A DNA stretch of 18,455 bases from Syntrophomonadaceae bacterium (GTDB lineage: Bacteria; Bacillota; Syntrophomonadia; Syntrophomonadales; Syntrophomonadaceae), in assembly GCA_028686565.1 (NCBI GenBank), contig JAQUBU010000019.1, positions 1 to 18,455 of the forward strand, read 5' to 3'. The position numbers and the translations under genes are program-made. The notes under the pieces were generated by a model. That model made no database searches. It saw only the letters and a program-made list of their open reading frames with translations, and had not been told where the DNA came from. Of the stretch, positions 1 to 7,360 are shown in pieces; the stretch's first letter is position 1; each line of letters starts with the position of its first letter.

Positions 1-998
1 GCATGTATTTTTTTCAACTCCTGCAAAGCTTGCTGGGTGCATTCGAGTAATTTTTGCGCCTGCAGGACCTGGCTTTCATAGTTGCGAAAAACCTCACTAT
101 TATTTACATATTTTAAATCCGGCACATAATCGTCAAGGCAAGTGCTCATATCTATAATCATATCCCAGGGTTTGCTGCTTATTTCCAAACCCCCGGCATC
201 TATTAAGGCAATTTGCAAGTCACCGATTATCAGCATAGCTATGTTTTCGGAATCAAGGCCGCAGTGGTAAAACTCCAGGAAATGCCCTTTTGCACCAGCC
301 TTACAAGCCAATTCGTTAATAACTGTTGCTATACCGCTTCCTGGCGGGCCCTTAAACACATATCTTTTCAAACAAGTGACACTTAATTCGTCAATATAGT
401 CTATCATTCCATCGGCAGTAACTGCACTGGCAAAATAGTGCTTTTCCCGCTGGCGGGGACCTAGAATCTCCTCTCCGACTCTTTCTGTCAATTGCTGAAT
501 TTTTTCCTTATTCAAATTACCGGTATTTGCTTTTTGGATATCTTCTTTTAGTTCAGCAGCATCTTTTAGAATATTATAGGCTTTGTTATTCTGCTTTTCT
601 ACTCTCAGCGCAAGCTCCATGATCTGATCATGCTGGGATTCTATGGCTGTTTTATCCAAGTATATCCCCAGGTTAATGATTTCACCAGGTCCTCCTGGAT
701 ATCTGGGGTCTACCGCCTTAGGCAAGCTCCCGTTAACCACTGCTGCATCCAATTGAGGAATATATAGCCCATCCGGATTGACCGGGTCTAAAGCTGAAAT
801 CCAGAACTCTACCTCATAACCCTGTTGAGACAGCGATTCTCCCAGCAGCCTTATGAAAGTTGACTTGCCGGTTCCGGCTGCACCTTTCAATATATATATT
901 TTTTTTATGTCCAGTAATAAATCAGGAATAAAGGTATGAAATCCCTGGCTGGTGTTGCTGCTGGTAAACACATAGCGAATCTTCCCTTTTGAACCCAC
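1..998 (-). CDS. PRK06851-type P-loop ATPase, partial (C-terminus beyond left edge)
   Basis: The reading frame is open from a GTG at 998 to the left edge, about 332 codons. The GTG is preceded by an AGAGGT ribosome binding site 7 nt upstream. Residues 39-47 are a perfect Walker A motif, GAAGTGKST, and the protein then continues as two related halves. A second P-loop-like motif, GPPGSGIAT, lies at about residues 217-225, where the usual lysine is isoleucine. The overall pattern matches the PRK06851 family of Firmicutes ATPases, which have two P-loop halves and no firmly established function. About 30 residues are probably missing at the C-terminus, judged from the family length as I recall it. 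It is the last visible gene of the minus-strand series and is separated from the PDZ gene by a tnpB relic, so it probably has its own promoter. Family assignment is fairly sure; function is unknown. Confidence 0.8.
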   Translation of the reverse strand, partial: MGSKGKIRYVFTSSNTSQGFHTFIPDLLLDIKKIYILKGAAGTGKSTFIRLLGESLSQQGYEVEFWISALDPVNPDGLYIPQLDAAVVNGSLPKAVDPRYPGGPGEIINLGIYLDKTAIESQHDQIMELALRVEKQNNKAYNILKDAAELKEDIQKANTGNLNKEKIQQLTERVGEEILGPRQREKHYFASAVTADGMIDYIDELSVTCLKRYVFKGPPGSGIATVINELACKAGAKGHFLEFYHCGLDSENIAMLIIGDLQIALIDAGGLEISSKPWDMIIDMSTCLDDYVPDLKYVNNSEVFRNYESQVLQAQKLLECTQQALQELKKIH

Positions 999-1029
999 AA
1001 AAATAACCTCTCTTCAATATCTTTTCCAT

Positions 1030-1059
1030 AGTGTATTCATTTCGTGAGTATAGTGTTAA
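1030..1059 (-). promoter_or_regulatory. Candidate sigma-A promoter for the PRK06851-type ATPase
   Basis: On the minus strand TTAACA (1054-1059) lies 18 nt upstream of TACACT (1030-1035). These match the -35 consensus at five of six bases and the -10 at four of six. Transcription would begin near 1023, about 25 nt before the GTG start, leaving room for the ribosome binding site. The -35 lies just outside the right end of the tnpB relic. This is a consensus match only. Confidence 0.35.
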
Positions 1060-1061
1060 CT

Positions 1062-1184
1062 ATGTGACATACTCCCGCCACCCACGCTAACAACGCTTAG
1101 AGGTGGGGGCTTCTTGGGGCGTATCGACTAATGCCGATATAATTACCAAGCTATCCCCGTTTGCCCAACGGTTCTCATGGTTGA
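1062..1184 (-). ncRNA. Putative omega-RNA / right-end structure of a tnpB (IS200/IS605-family) element
   Basis: Directly downstream of the tnpB remnant the minus strand carries a C-rich/G-rich hairpin (GGTGGGGG at 1102-1109 against CCCGCCACC at 1074-1082, with a bulge). It has the form I associate with TnpB-type right ends: AAGAAGCCCCCACC, then a loop, then GGGAGTATGTCAC. In active elements this region, overlapping the tnpB 3' end, is the scaffold of the omega-RNA that guides TnpB, and the DNA just outside the right end supplies the guide. No evidence of expression is visible here. The outer boundary near 1062-1068 is an estimate from motif similarity. Confidence 0.45.
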
Positions 1185-1346
1185 TTAGGCTATGCCAAGC
1201 AGGCGACAGCTTTCATTTTTGATATTGATGGCGGCGTTTATGTCGCGGTCTAGCTCTTTGCTGCAAGAGTAAGTCCAAACCCTGTCAGCAAGTGTCAATT
1301 CAGCATTGACTGTTCCGTAATGACGGCACATCTTGCTTGATGGAAA
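1185..1346 (-). pseudogene. tnpB: Remnant of tnpB (IS605 OrfB-like) C-terminus
   Basis: The last roughly 53 codons of a frame ending at the stop 1185-1187 read as the C-terminal zinc-finger/RuvC-III segment of TnpB: FPSSKMC, then ELTLADRVW, then ELDRDINAAINIK. The RDxNAA motif with the third RuvC aspartate is kept. The zinc finger is broken: the first CxxC reads CRHY and the second reads YSCS. Sequence upstream of FPSSK (to about 1426) is not recognisable as TnpB, so most of the gene is gone through deletion or decay. It lies between the PDZ gene and the ATPase, on the same strand as both. The remnant cannot encode a functional nuclease. Confidence 0.72.
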
Positions 1347-1426
1347 GGACACCGCTTGGGGGAGGAGAAATTTCCTCATTGCATAAAAGAAAAAAGCAAG
1401 GGAAAGGCGGTATAATAGATGCACTG

Positions 1427-2668
1427 CTAAACTAATCGTGATTTTATTGATCGCCACAAACGGCGGACAAGATAAAAAATGCTATCATCTGAAATAAGAA
1501 GATACTTGGATGCGGACTGAGCAGGAACCGGGATTATCCCTGCATGCTGCCCGGCTGAAAGCTTAAACCTGCAAATGATATTTGTATCTTTACGCATAAT
1601 CTGAATAATATTTTCACCAGGTTCACATCCTAAATCCCGCAGCTTTCCAGTCAAATCAACAGTTTCACCATTAATAGACATTATGATATCCTGCGAAAGC
1701 ATACCGGCCTGCCTGGCCGGACTGCCCGGCAGTATGTCTAAAACTGCAAGGCCGCGGGGCGCTTCTGTATACAAAGGCTTTTTATTGCTTTCTTCGCGCA
1801 TTCCCAACCATATAAGCAGTTCATGACCCAGCGGACTGAAAAGTGCAGCTGCCATCAGCAAAATATTCCACCGGTAAGCAAAGATTGTCAATAAAAGCAG
1901 AATGAGACTGAAGATAAAAAGGTTAAAGGCCGATTTTTTGGCACGCAGCCAGGGTGTGGTGGTAGTACTTATATCACCATAGCCCAGTATAGCCAGTACC
2001 GGCAGTAACGAATAATTCTGTTCACTTACAAAACCAGTATAATCTCTTAACAAAGGCCACCATTGGGGCATCTCAACCCCGCTCGAGGAATCTCCATATC
2101 CCATGCTGACGAGAGCTATAAGGGGTATAGGCCAAAACTTCTGCAGGTTGAAAGCTCCATGTATTCCTGTCTTTTTCTTTACATAGAGAGGTATGGCCAG
2201 AAAATGACCATTAAGCAAGATTAAAATGCTCTCAGCCATATGTAAAATGGCAATCAATGCCAGTAAATGCGCTACATTGATATCAATATAGCCGGTTAGC
2301 AGGGCAAATAACGATAATATACCGCCTGCATAAGCAAAACACAGAAATCGTGGATTAATTAACATTAATAGAATGGCAATTATCCATAATTGTATTAAGC
2401 CGATATTATTCAGATCAATGCCCACAAGAACCAGCAGTATACTGCCAATGATTCCTCCCAGTAAACCTGCCAGGGTTGAAATCAGGGCTGAATACAGATA
2501 GTTGCGGCGCTTTATTCCCACTAAGCGGGCAGACAATTCTTCCATACGCTTGTATTGCCAGGCTACCATTCCAAATAACATAATATAGAGCATAATAAAA
2601 AGGGGCGACCTAAATGTTGCCATTATAACTCGCCCCATCATTAACAATACTTCCCAAGACTGCTCCAA
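1427..2668 (-). CDS. Polytopic membrane protein with C-terminal PDZ domain, MinJ-like
   Basis: This is a 413-residue protein. Residues 1-290 hold about eight hydrophobic segments (for example around 22-38, 58-82, 93-120, 132-153, 220-232 and 248-280). A PDZ domain follows at about 303-372, containing the ILPGSPARQAGM carboxylate-loop region and DIIMSINGE. Size and topology match Bacillus subtilis MinJ, a PDZ membrane protein that bridges DivIVA and MinD at division sites. The position directly after a ctpB-type protease near ftsEX is also the Bacillus arrangement. The start is TTG at 2668, with GGGAGGTGA 5 nt upstream. The C-terminal 20 residues abut the tnpB relic and might be altered. PDZ and membrane topology are clear; the MinJ role is inferred from synteny. 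Confidence 0.8.
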   Translation of the reverse strand: MEQSWEVLLMMGRVIMATFRSPLFIMLYIMLFGMVAWQYKRMEELSARLVGIKRRNYLYSALISTLAGLLGGIIGSILLVLVGIDLNNIGLIQLWIIAILLMLINPRFLCFAYAGGILSLFALLTGYIDINVAHLLALIAILHMAESILILLNGHFLAIPLYVKKKTGIHGAFNLQKFWPIPLIALVSMGYGDSSSGVEMPQWWPLLRDYTGFVSEQNYSLLPVLAILGYGDISTTTTPWLRAKKSAFNLFIFSLILLLLTIFAYRWNILLMAAALFSPLGHELLIWLGMREESNKKPLYTEAPRGLAVLDILPGSPARQAGMLSQDIIMSINGETVDLTGKLRDLGCEPGENIIQIMRKDTNIICRFKLSAGQHAGIIPVPAQSASKYLLISDDSIFYLVRRLWRSIKSRLV

Positions 2669-2707
2669 TCAATCACCTCCCGGCAAGCAACGTCTTTATG
2701 GCATCGG

Positions 2708-2785
2708 AAGAAACTGCGGAACAGTTTCTTTTGCACCGCTGCAACGAAGCGTGAAATTAGGACCCCACCGCTAAAAGAAGCGGGG
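2708..2785. other. Two hairpins in the S41-PDZ gap
   Basis: The 134-bp gap between the S41 stop and the PDZ start holds two stem-loops. One has a perfect 9-bp stem, AAGAAACTG / CAGTTTCTT, at 2708-2730 with a 5-nt loop. The other is a bulged stem at 2763-2785 (CCGCT/AGCGG extended by CC/GG around one bulged base, loop AAAAGA). Neither is followed by a clear U-run on the minus strand, so they are not convincing terminators. They could limit RNA decay or tune expression between the two genes. Confidence 0.5.
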
Positions 2786-2802
2786 AACCTCTTTTCGCCT
2801 CA

Positions 2803-3948
2803 TCATATTTTTGCTTCTATAATTTCGACCGCTTTTTCCAGTTGCAGGTCCTGCTCACTGTCCGGATCATTTTTTACAACATAATCCGGACTTATACCCA
2901 CTTCATTAATATCAGTGCCATCAGGAGTAAAATACTTCTGGGTGGTCAGCTTTAGCGCACCGCCATCACGCAAGGGAAATACGGTTTGCACCAATCCTTT
3001 GCCATAAGTTTTTTCTCCCACCAGCACGGCACGTTTATTATCCTTTAATGCCCCGGCCAGAATCTCCGAAGCACTGGCACTATCACCGTTAACCAGCAAA
3101 ACCAGTGGGATATCATTTTTACCGCCGGAAGCCCGGTGTACTGTCTTATTGTTCTGGCGATCAGCTACACTGACTACATCCTCGCCATTAAGGAAAATAG
3201 AAGAAATGGCAATGGATACATCGAAATCTCCACCCCCATTATTTCGCAAGTCAATAATCAAGCCTTTGATTTGATCCTTCTCCACAAGCTGTTTAAGGCT
3301 GTCAGTCATTTCCTGGGCTGATCGGGAATGAAATTGATTTAGTATTATATATCCTATTTCCTTATTTCTTTCTGTTACCCTGGCCTCTACCGAAGGAACA
3401 TTAATAATTTCCCGGACTATTCTGAAATCATATTCCCGGCGATCTGATTCCCGGTAAACTCCGAGCAATAATTGGGTTCCCGGATCTCCCCGCATAAGGT
3501 GTACCGCATCATCAGTGCTCATATTTATGGAGCTGCTGCCATTTATTCTTATTATAATATCACCGTGTTTTACGCCCTCTTTGTAAGCGGGAGTTCCTTT
3601 GATAGGTGAAACAACTTTTAAGTGACCTTCATTATCCTGCAGAACATAGACTCCAATTCCTCCAAATTTGGCTTCCAGTCTTTCCCGCAAATCTTTCCAG
3701 GTTTTTTCGTCCAAATACTTGGAATAGGGATCATGCAAGGCATCTACAATTCCTGCCGTAGCTCCTTGTATGGCCTGAGAAGTGTTGATCTCATTAAGGC
3801 CATAGGTCTTCATAAGACCCATAACACTTAGAAGAGTTCCAATCCCCCCCATATTAGTTACAAATGCTAATATTATGCCTGTTATAAACAGAAATCCAAT
3901 TAAGGAAAAGAAATAATTAAGGGCTTTAAAGAACCTATTATTTTTCAA
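2803..3948 (-). CDS. ctpB: C-terminal processing peptidase, S41A family (CtpA/CtpB-like)
   Basis: This is a membrane-anchored serine protease of about 381 residues. One N-terminal transmembrane helix (about residues 10-32) is followed by the S41 N-terminal region with a DPYSKYL motif. A PDZ domain (FGGIGVYV, then GTPAYKEGVKHGDIIIRING) comes next, and the S41 catalytic domain follows. Catalytic Ser and Lys fall in NGDSASASEI and YGKG, 25 residues apart as in CtpB and Prc, and the oxyanion/strand motif LIIDLRNNGGG is intact. CtpB-type enzymes act outside the membrane; in Bacillus CtpB processes a sporulation signalling protein. I chose TTG at 3948 because the seven codons from the in-frame ATG at 3969 are mostly a GGTGGTGGAG ribosome-binding-site-like stretch. 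The ATG remains possible. The PDZ/MinJ-like gene follows in the same orientation. Confidence 0.9.
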   Translation of the reverse strand: MKNNRFFKALNYFFSLIGFLFITGIILAFVTNMGGIGTLLSVMGLMKTYGLNEINTSQAIQGATAGIVDALHDPYSKYLDEKTWKDLRERLEAKFGGIGVYVLQDNEGHLKVVSPIKGTPAYKEGVKHGDIIIRINGSSSINMSTDDAVHLMRGDPGTQLLLGVYRESDRREYDFRIVREIINVPSVEARVTERNKEIGYIILNQFHSRSAQEMTDSLKQLVEKDQIKGLIIDLRNNGGGDFDVSIAISSIFLNGEDVVSVADRQNNKTVHRASGGKNDIPLVLLVNGDSASASEILAGALKDNKRAVLVGEKTYGKGLVQTVFPLRDGGALKLTTQKYFTPDGTDINEVGISPDYVVKNDPDSEQDLQLEKAVEIIEAKI

Positions 3949-4060
3949 ATCTCCACCACCACATAACATTTTATTAACTTATTCCATTTAATATGTTACT
4001 CCAATAGCAATCTTAACACAATTATTCCTGGCAATATAACCTTAGACTTCCAATTCATAA

Positions 4061-4092
4061 GGCAAGGGGCAATTCAAGAATTGCCCCTTGCC
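4061..4092. repeat. Perfect 15-bp inverted repeat with 2-nt loop
   Basis: GGCAAGGGGCAATTC and its exact complement flank AA. Neither strand has a T-run after the stem, so it is not a textbook intrinsic terminator, although the stem would be very stable. It lies about 110 bp upstream of the S41 start and downstream of the M23 gene and repeat array. It could still act as a transcript end point, transcription barrier or protein-binding site. Confidence 0.85.
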
Positions 4093-4120
4093 AAATTAAC
4101 CTATTCATCATTTAAATCTA

Positions 4121-4422
4121 ATTCGCTTCGCTCGCAATTCTCACGGGTATTTAACCCGCCACGATAAAGAAAAGCGTCAGACCGTTTTTTATTTACGTAA
4201 TCAATTACTGGGGGAAGATTGCCGCGCTACGCTCGCAATGACAGGTAGGCGCTGCGCTCGCAATGACAGGAAGGCGCTGTGCTTACAATGACAGGAAGGC
4301 GCTGTGCTTACAATAACAAGTACGTTAATTTCATAGCAATGACAAATACGCGAGTTTTCATAGCAATGACAGGTAGGCGCTACGCTCGCAATGACAGGTA
4401 CGCTATTTCATAGCAATGACAG
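4121..4422 (+). repeat. Dispersed MITE-like repeat, copy 1, with 25-bp-period CAATGACA array
   Basis: The first part (4121-4243) contains a CACGGG/CCCG hairpin region, TTTACGTAATCAATTAC, then GGGGGAAGATTGCCGCGCT and CGCTCGCAATGACA. The rest repeats CAATGACA (one variant CAATAACA) at 4236, 4261, 4286, 4311, 4337, 4364, 4389 and 4414, that is, every 25-27 bp, with GGCGCTNYGCTYRC or TTTCATAG between. The same composite, inverted, occurs at 13560-13800. This is the AT/GC-mosaic repeat type (ATTGCGAGCG...CAATC) widespread in bacterial intergenic DNA. No protein is encoded. It fills most of the gap between the M23 and S41 genes (3949-4491). Confidence 0.85.
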
Positions 4423-4491
4423 AATAGCAAAGCAAGCGGTCTTTTGTCGCTCTAACCTGTCAACTGCAAAAATTGAGTAATTTACTTCAGC

Positions 4492-5643
4492 TTACTGAAT
4501 ATAACCCGTGGGATCGACTGGTGTTCCATTTATACGAACCTCAAAATGCAGATGAGGACCGGTACTCCAGCCTGTACTGCCTACTTTGCCAATAGCCTGA
4601 CCTTTGGAAACTTTGCTTCCTTCACTTACCAGAAATGCTGACTGATGAGCATAGAGTGTGGACATTCCCTTACCGTTAACCAAACCATGATCAATTACCG
4701 TAACCTGCCCATAACCTCCCATCCAGCCCGCATATATAACCGTGCCACTATCTGCAGCAACAATATTCTTACCCTGGGAAGCCCCAATATCAATTCCAGT
4801 ATGTAATTTTCGGGTTTTTAAAATAGGATGATATCTCATTCCATAAGGCGAAGTCACTTTCATGCATCCCGGGGCTGGCCATGTATAGGTGCCTGTTCCC
4901 TGTTGGACTCCGCTGCTGCCGGATTGCAGCTTTCTAATCATCGTTTCCAGTTCATTGGAGGCTTTCTCAAGTTCCTCCAATGCCTTTTGGAATTGCTTTG
5001 CTTCCTGACGAACACTATCCAGTATTCCGGTCTTTTCTCCACGCTGCGAATCCAGTTGATCTTTCTTGCTTTCCTGGTTCTTTTGGGCACTTTCAAGTTC
5101 TTGTTTATCAACTAGCAGACTGCTCTTCTTCATATCCAAATCAACTTTTTGCTGATTAATTGACTCAATTAATTCTACATCCTGCTCAACAATAAGATTT
5201 AACATATCATAACGGGTTAAAAAGTCCTGTACATCTGTGGCTGCCAGCAAAACTTCCAGATAGGAAACATTACCCCTTTCATAGATAAATACCAAGCGCT
5301 CACCTAAATTTTCACTCTGAAGAGCAAGCTCCTCCTCCAATTTCTTTATATCATTCTCCGTTTGTATTATATTGTTTTCCAGAAAAACAACTCTTTGTTC
5401 CAAAGCGGTGATTTCTTTCTCCGTTTTATTTATGTTCTGCTCCAAGCTCTGCAACTGCCCCATTATGGTCTTTTCTTTCTTTTTGGTCTGATCGAGCCTG
5501 GTCTTCTGCTGGTTGATCTGACGGCTTACATCTTGTAATTTTTGCTGTTTTTCATCCAGCTCATCCGCCCAAACCGGAAATATTATACCTATTAATAAAA
5601 ACAAAGATAAAACAATTGCATAATATCGTTTATATTTTCTCAT
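4492..5643 (-). CDS. Secreted coiled-coil M23 peptidoglycan hydrolase (EnvC/CwlO-like FtsEX partner)
   Basis: This is about 383 residues from ATG 5643. A signal peptide (MRKYKR, then a hydrophobic core, cleavage probably after VWA near residue 26) is followed by a long heptad-like coiled coil (about 28-245). A short Ser/Gly linker and a C-terminal LytM/M23 metallopeptidase domain (about 255-383) come next. The zinc ligands HxxxD (HTGIDIG) and HxH (GPHLHFEV) are present, so unlike E. coli EnvC it should be catalytically active. Lying directly downstream of ftsEX, it is the natural candidate for the hydrolase that FtsEX controls, as CwlO is in Bacillus and PcsB in streptococci. An in-frame TTG at 5664 would add seven residues before the signal peptide; I prefer the ATG. 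The partnership is inferred from order and architecture. Confidence 0.9.
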   Translation of the reverse strand: MRKYKRYYAIVLSLFLLIGIIFPVWADELDEKQQKLQDVSRQINQQKTRLDQTKKKEKTIMGQLQSLEQNINKTEKEITALEQRVVFLENNIIQTENDIKKLEEELALQSENLGERLVFIYERGNVSYLEVLLAATDVQDFLTRYDMLNLIVEQDVELIESINQQKVDLDMKKSSLLVDKQELESAQKNQESKKDQLDSQRGEKTGILDSVRQEAKQFQKALEELEKASNELETMIRKLQSGSSGVQQGTGTYTWPAPGCMKVTSPYGMRYHPILKTRKLHTGIDIGASQGKNIVAADSGTVIYAGWMGGYGQVTVIDHGLVNGKGMSTLYAHQSAFLVSEGSKVSKGQAIGKVGSTGWSTGPHLHFEVRINGTPVDPTGYIQ

Positions 5644-5720
5644 TCTCTCCCATACCCCCAGCAATTAACATTCTCTTTGATAATTGTCCGCGTTCATTTC
5701 GCCTTACCTCTTCACAAAAC

Positions 5721-6605
5721 TTAAACATCCAAAAATCGATTCAAGGAAATATAGGTTCCCAGAACCCCGAGCAAAGCCCCGGTAAATAGCAAAGAAATAT
5801 AGATGTTGCCCAGAACACTCATATTTGTGACCAGCGGTAAAAAGTATAACGCGTTTATTTTGTTAAGCAGCGAGGTATAGCCCGCAGCTAAAACCCCTAC
5901 CGCAATTAATCCTCCGCATAAACCTAACAATACACCTTCAATAAAAAATGGCCATCTAATAAACCAATCAGTAGCGCCGATCAGTTTCATCAGGTAGATT
6001 TCTTTACGCCGGGCAAAGATCGCCAGTCTGATCGTAGTTGCGATTAAGAAAATTGCGCCCAGAGCCAGCAAGATAATAAACGCAAAGCTTATCGTACGAA
6101 GCCATTTGGTAACTGTAAACAGCCTTTCCACTATCCCTTGACCATAGTTCACCTTGTAAACACCATGGATTTTCTTAACACGAGCAGCGATATTGGGAAC
6201 CTGGTGAGGGTCATCTGCTTTAATCTTATAGCTGTTGGGGAGAGGATTATTACCAATAGTTGTTCCCAGATCATATTCCTTGCCGCCGAAACTCTTCTGC
6301 AGATCTTTCAGAGCTTTTTCCTTGGAGATAAAATCAACAGATTTTATCCCCCCTATACCTACAATCTGCTCCTCAATATCGCTAATCTGGGATCTGGTTA
6401 AAGCCTTATCCAGAAAAGCTACCATTTCTACATCAGATTCCAAACGGTTCATAAAGTTTCCGGCATTCAGTATCATTAAAACGGCAATACCCAAAATTAA
6501 AATACATATAGCCACTGTAGAAATAGTGGCTATACTCAGAATTCGATTTCTAGCCAAAGATTTCCAGGCTTCTTTTATGAAATAGATAATATTACGAATG
6601 CTCAT
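5721..6605 (-). CDS. ftsX: Cell division protein FtsX (permease-like subunit)
   Basis: This is a 294-residue protein of normal FtsX length. It has a cytoplasmic N-terminus (FIKEAWKSLARNR), a first membrane helix (about 22-46), an extracytoplasmic domain (about 47-165) and three further helices at about 172-192, 218-245 and 266-288. The ARRKEIYLMKLIGATDWFIRWPF segment between helices 2 and 3 is typical of the family and couples to the ABC subunit. The ATG overlaps the ftsE stop as ATGA, so the two are translationally coupled. The extracytoplasmic loop would contact the downstream M23 hydrolase. Assignment is secure. Confidence 0.96.
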   Translation of the reverse strand: MSIRNIIYFIKEAWKSLARNRILSIATISTVAICILILGIAVLMILNAGNFMNRLESDVEMVAFLDKALTRSQISDIEEQIVGIGGIKSVDFISKEKALKDLQKSFGGKEYDLGTTIGNNPLPNSYKIKADDPHQVPNIAARVKKIHGVYKVNYGQGIVERLFTVTKWLRTISFAFIILLALGAIFLIATTIRLAIFARRKEIYLMKLIGATDWFIRWPFFIEGVLLGLCGGLIAVGVLAAGYTSLLNKINALYFLPLVTNMSVLGNIYISLLFTGALLGVLGTYISLNRFLDV

Positions 6606-7285
6606 ATTACAAAATCCCCCGTGGGGCTATCCGATATGATCCGTCCTTTTTCCAGCATAACAATTCGCTTGCGCGCAGCCTTAACCAGTTCGCGGGCATG
6701 AGTTGCCATGATTACGGTAGTTCCTTTACGATTAATATCAAAAAGCAGTTCCATAATCTCATTGGAAGTATCTATATCAAGATTTCCGGTCGGCTCATCA
6801 GCTATCAACAGTAACGGCCGATTGGCTAAAGCTCTGGCGATACCTACCCGCTGCTGTTCGCCTCCTGAAAGTTGACCGGGAAATGATTTTTCCCGGCCTT
6901 TTAAACCTACCATGTCGATAACTTCGTTGACCCGCACTTTTATATCGCGGGTGTTGCTTCCCACAACCTCCATGGCAAAGGCAATATTTTCGGCTACTGT
7001 TTTGTTTTCCAGAAGCTTAAAATCCTGAAAAACAATCCCGATGTTCCTGCGCAGTTTGGGAACCTCACTGCGTTTCATACGCACAATACTGCGTGAAGCT
7101 ATAAATATCTGCCCGCGGCTGGGGCTTTCTTCGCGAAAAAACAACTTGATAAGTGTTGATTTACCGGCTCCGCTCTGACCCATAAGAAACAGAAATTCTC
7201 CGCGCTCTATCTTTAAAGAAACATCATCCAAGGCTTTGACCCCATTAGGATAAACCTTGGAGACATTGTAAAACTGGACTAACAT
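6602..7285 (-). CDS. ftsE: Cell division ATP-binding protein FtsE
   Basis: This is a 227-residue ABC ATPase. Walker A is GQSGAGKST (about 36-44), the Q-loop is GIVFQDFKLL, the signature is LSGGEQQR, Walker B is LLIADEPTGNLD and the H-loop is MATHAR. It pairs with FtsX to transmit ATP hydrolysis to cell-wall hydrolysis at the division site. I chose ATG 7285 because GGAGG lies 7 nt upstream and the following MLVQFYNVSKVYPNG is the standard N-terminus. An upstream in-frame start (7315) would translate the ribosome binding site and terminator tract. A strong terminator for the preceding gene sits immediately upstream. Confidence 0.97.
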   Translation of the reverse strand: MLVQFYNVSKVYPNGVKALDDVSLKIERGEFLFLMGQSGAGKSTLIKLFFREESPSRGQIFIASRSIVRMKRSEVPKLRRNIGIVFQDFKLLENKTVAENIAFAMEVVGSNTRDIKVRVNEVIDMVGLKGREKSFPGQLSGGEQQRVGIARALANRPLLLIADEPTGNLDIDTSNEIMELLFDINRKGTTVIMATHARELVKAARKRIVMLEKGRIISDSPTGDFVI

Positions 7286-7299
7286 ATAATAACCTCCAA

Positions 7300-7329
7300 A
7301 AATAAAAAAAACCACCCTTTAAGGTGGTT
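7300..7329 (-). terminator. Rho-independent terminator after transketolase, abutting the ftsE ribosome binding site
   Basis: On the minus strand AACCACC pairs with GGTGGTT around a 6-nt loop (stem 7310-7329) and runs straight into TTTTTTTTATTTTT. The ftsE GGAGG follows within a few bases of the T-run. This is a textbook intrinsic terminator for the transketolase unit. ftsE would be reached only by read-through, or by a promoter that includes this stretch. Confidence 0.85.
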
Positions 7330-7360
7330 CAACAAGAATACCTAAAATTCCTTTTTTCTT

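Larger units (their letters stand above)
1060..1426 (-). mobile_element. Decayed IS200/IS605-family (tnpB-only type) element
   Basis: The whole stretch between the ATPase leader and the PDZ stop codon is best explained as a relic insertion. It combines the tnpB 3' remnant with a structured right end; no tnpA (HUH transposase) remnant is visible. The left boundary is uncertain: it may lie right at the PDZ stop codon (1427), which would mean insertion immediately downstream of that gene. Apart from the relic, this 428-bp gap shows only the candidate ATPase promoter. Confidence 0.55.

Noticed and set aside
1347..1457. N-terminal extension of the tnpB remnant as a small membrane protein
   Set aside because: The hydrophobic stretch upstream of FPSSK is not TnpB-like, overlaps the 3' end of the PDZ gene and lacks a convincing ribosome binding site.
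4236..4421. Possible CRISPR array
   Set aside because: The units are tandem or near-tandem with a 25-bp period and filler from only two related types. There are no unique spacers and no cas genes.
4828..5115. 95-codon plus-strand frame opposite the M23 gene
   Set aside because: It is a shadow of the coiled-coil coding region, with no start signals or homology that I recognise.
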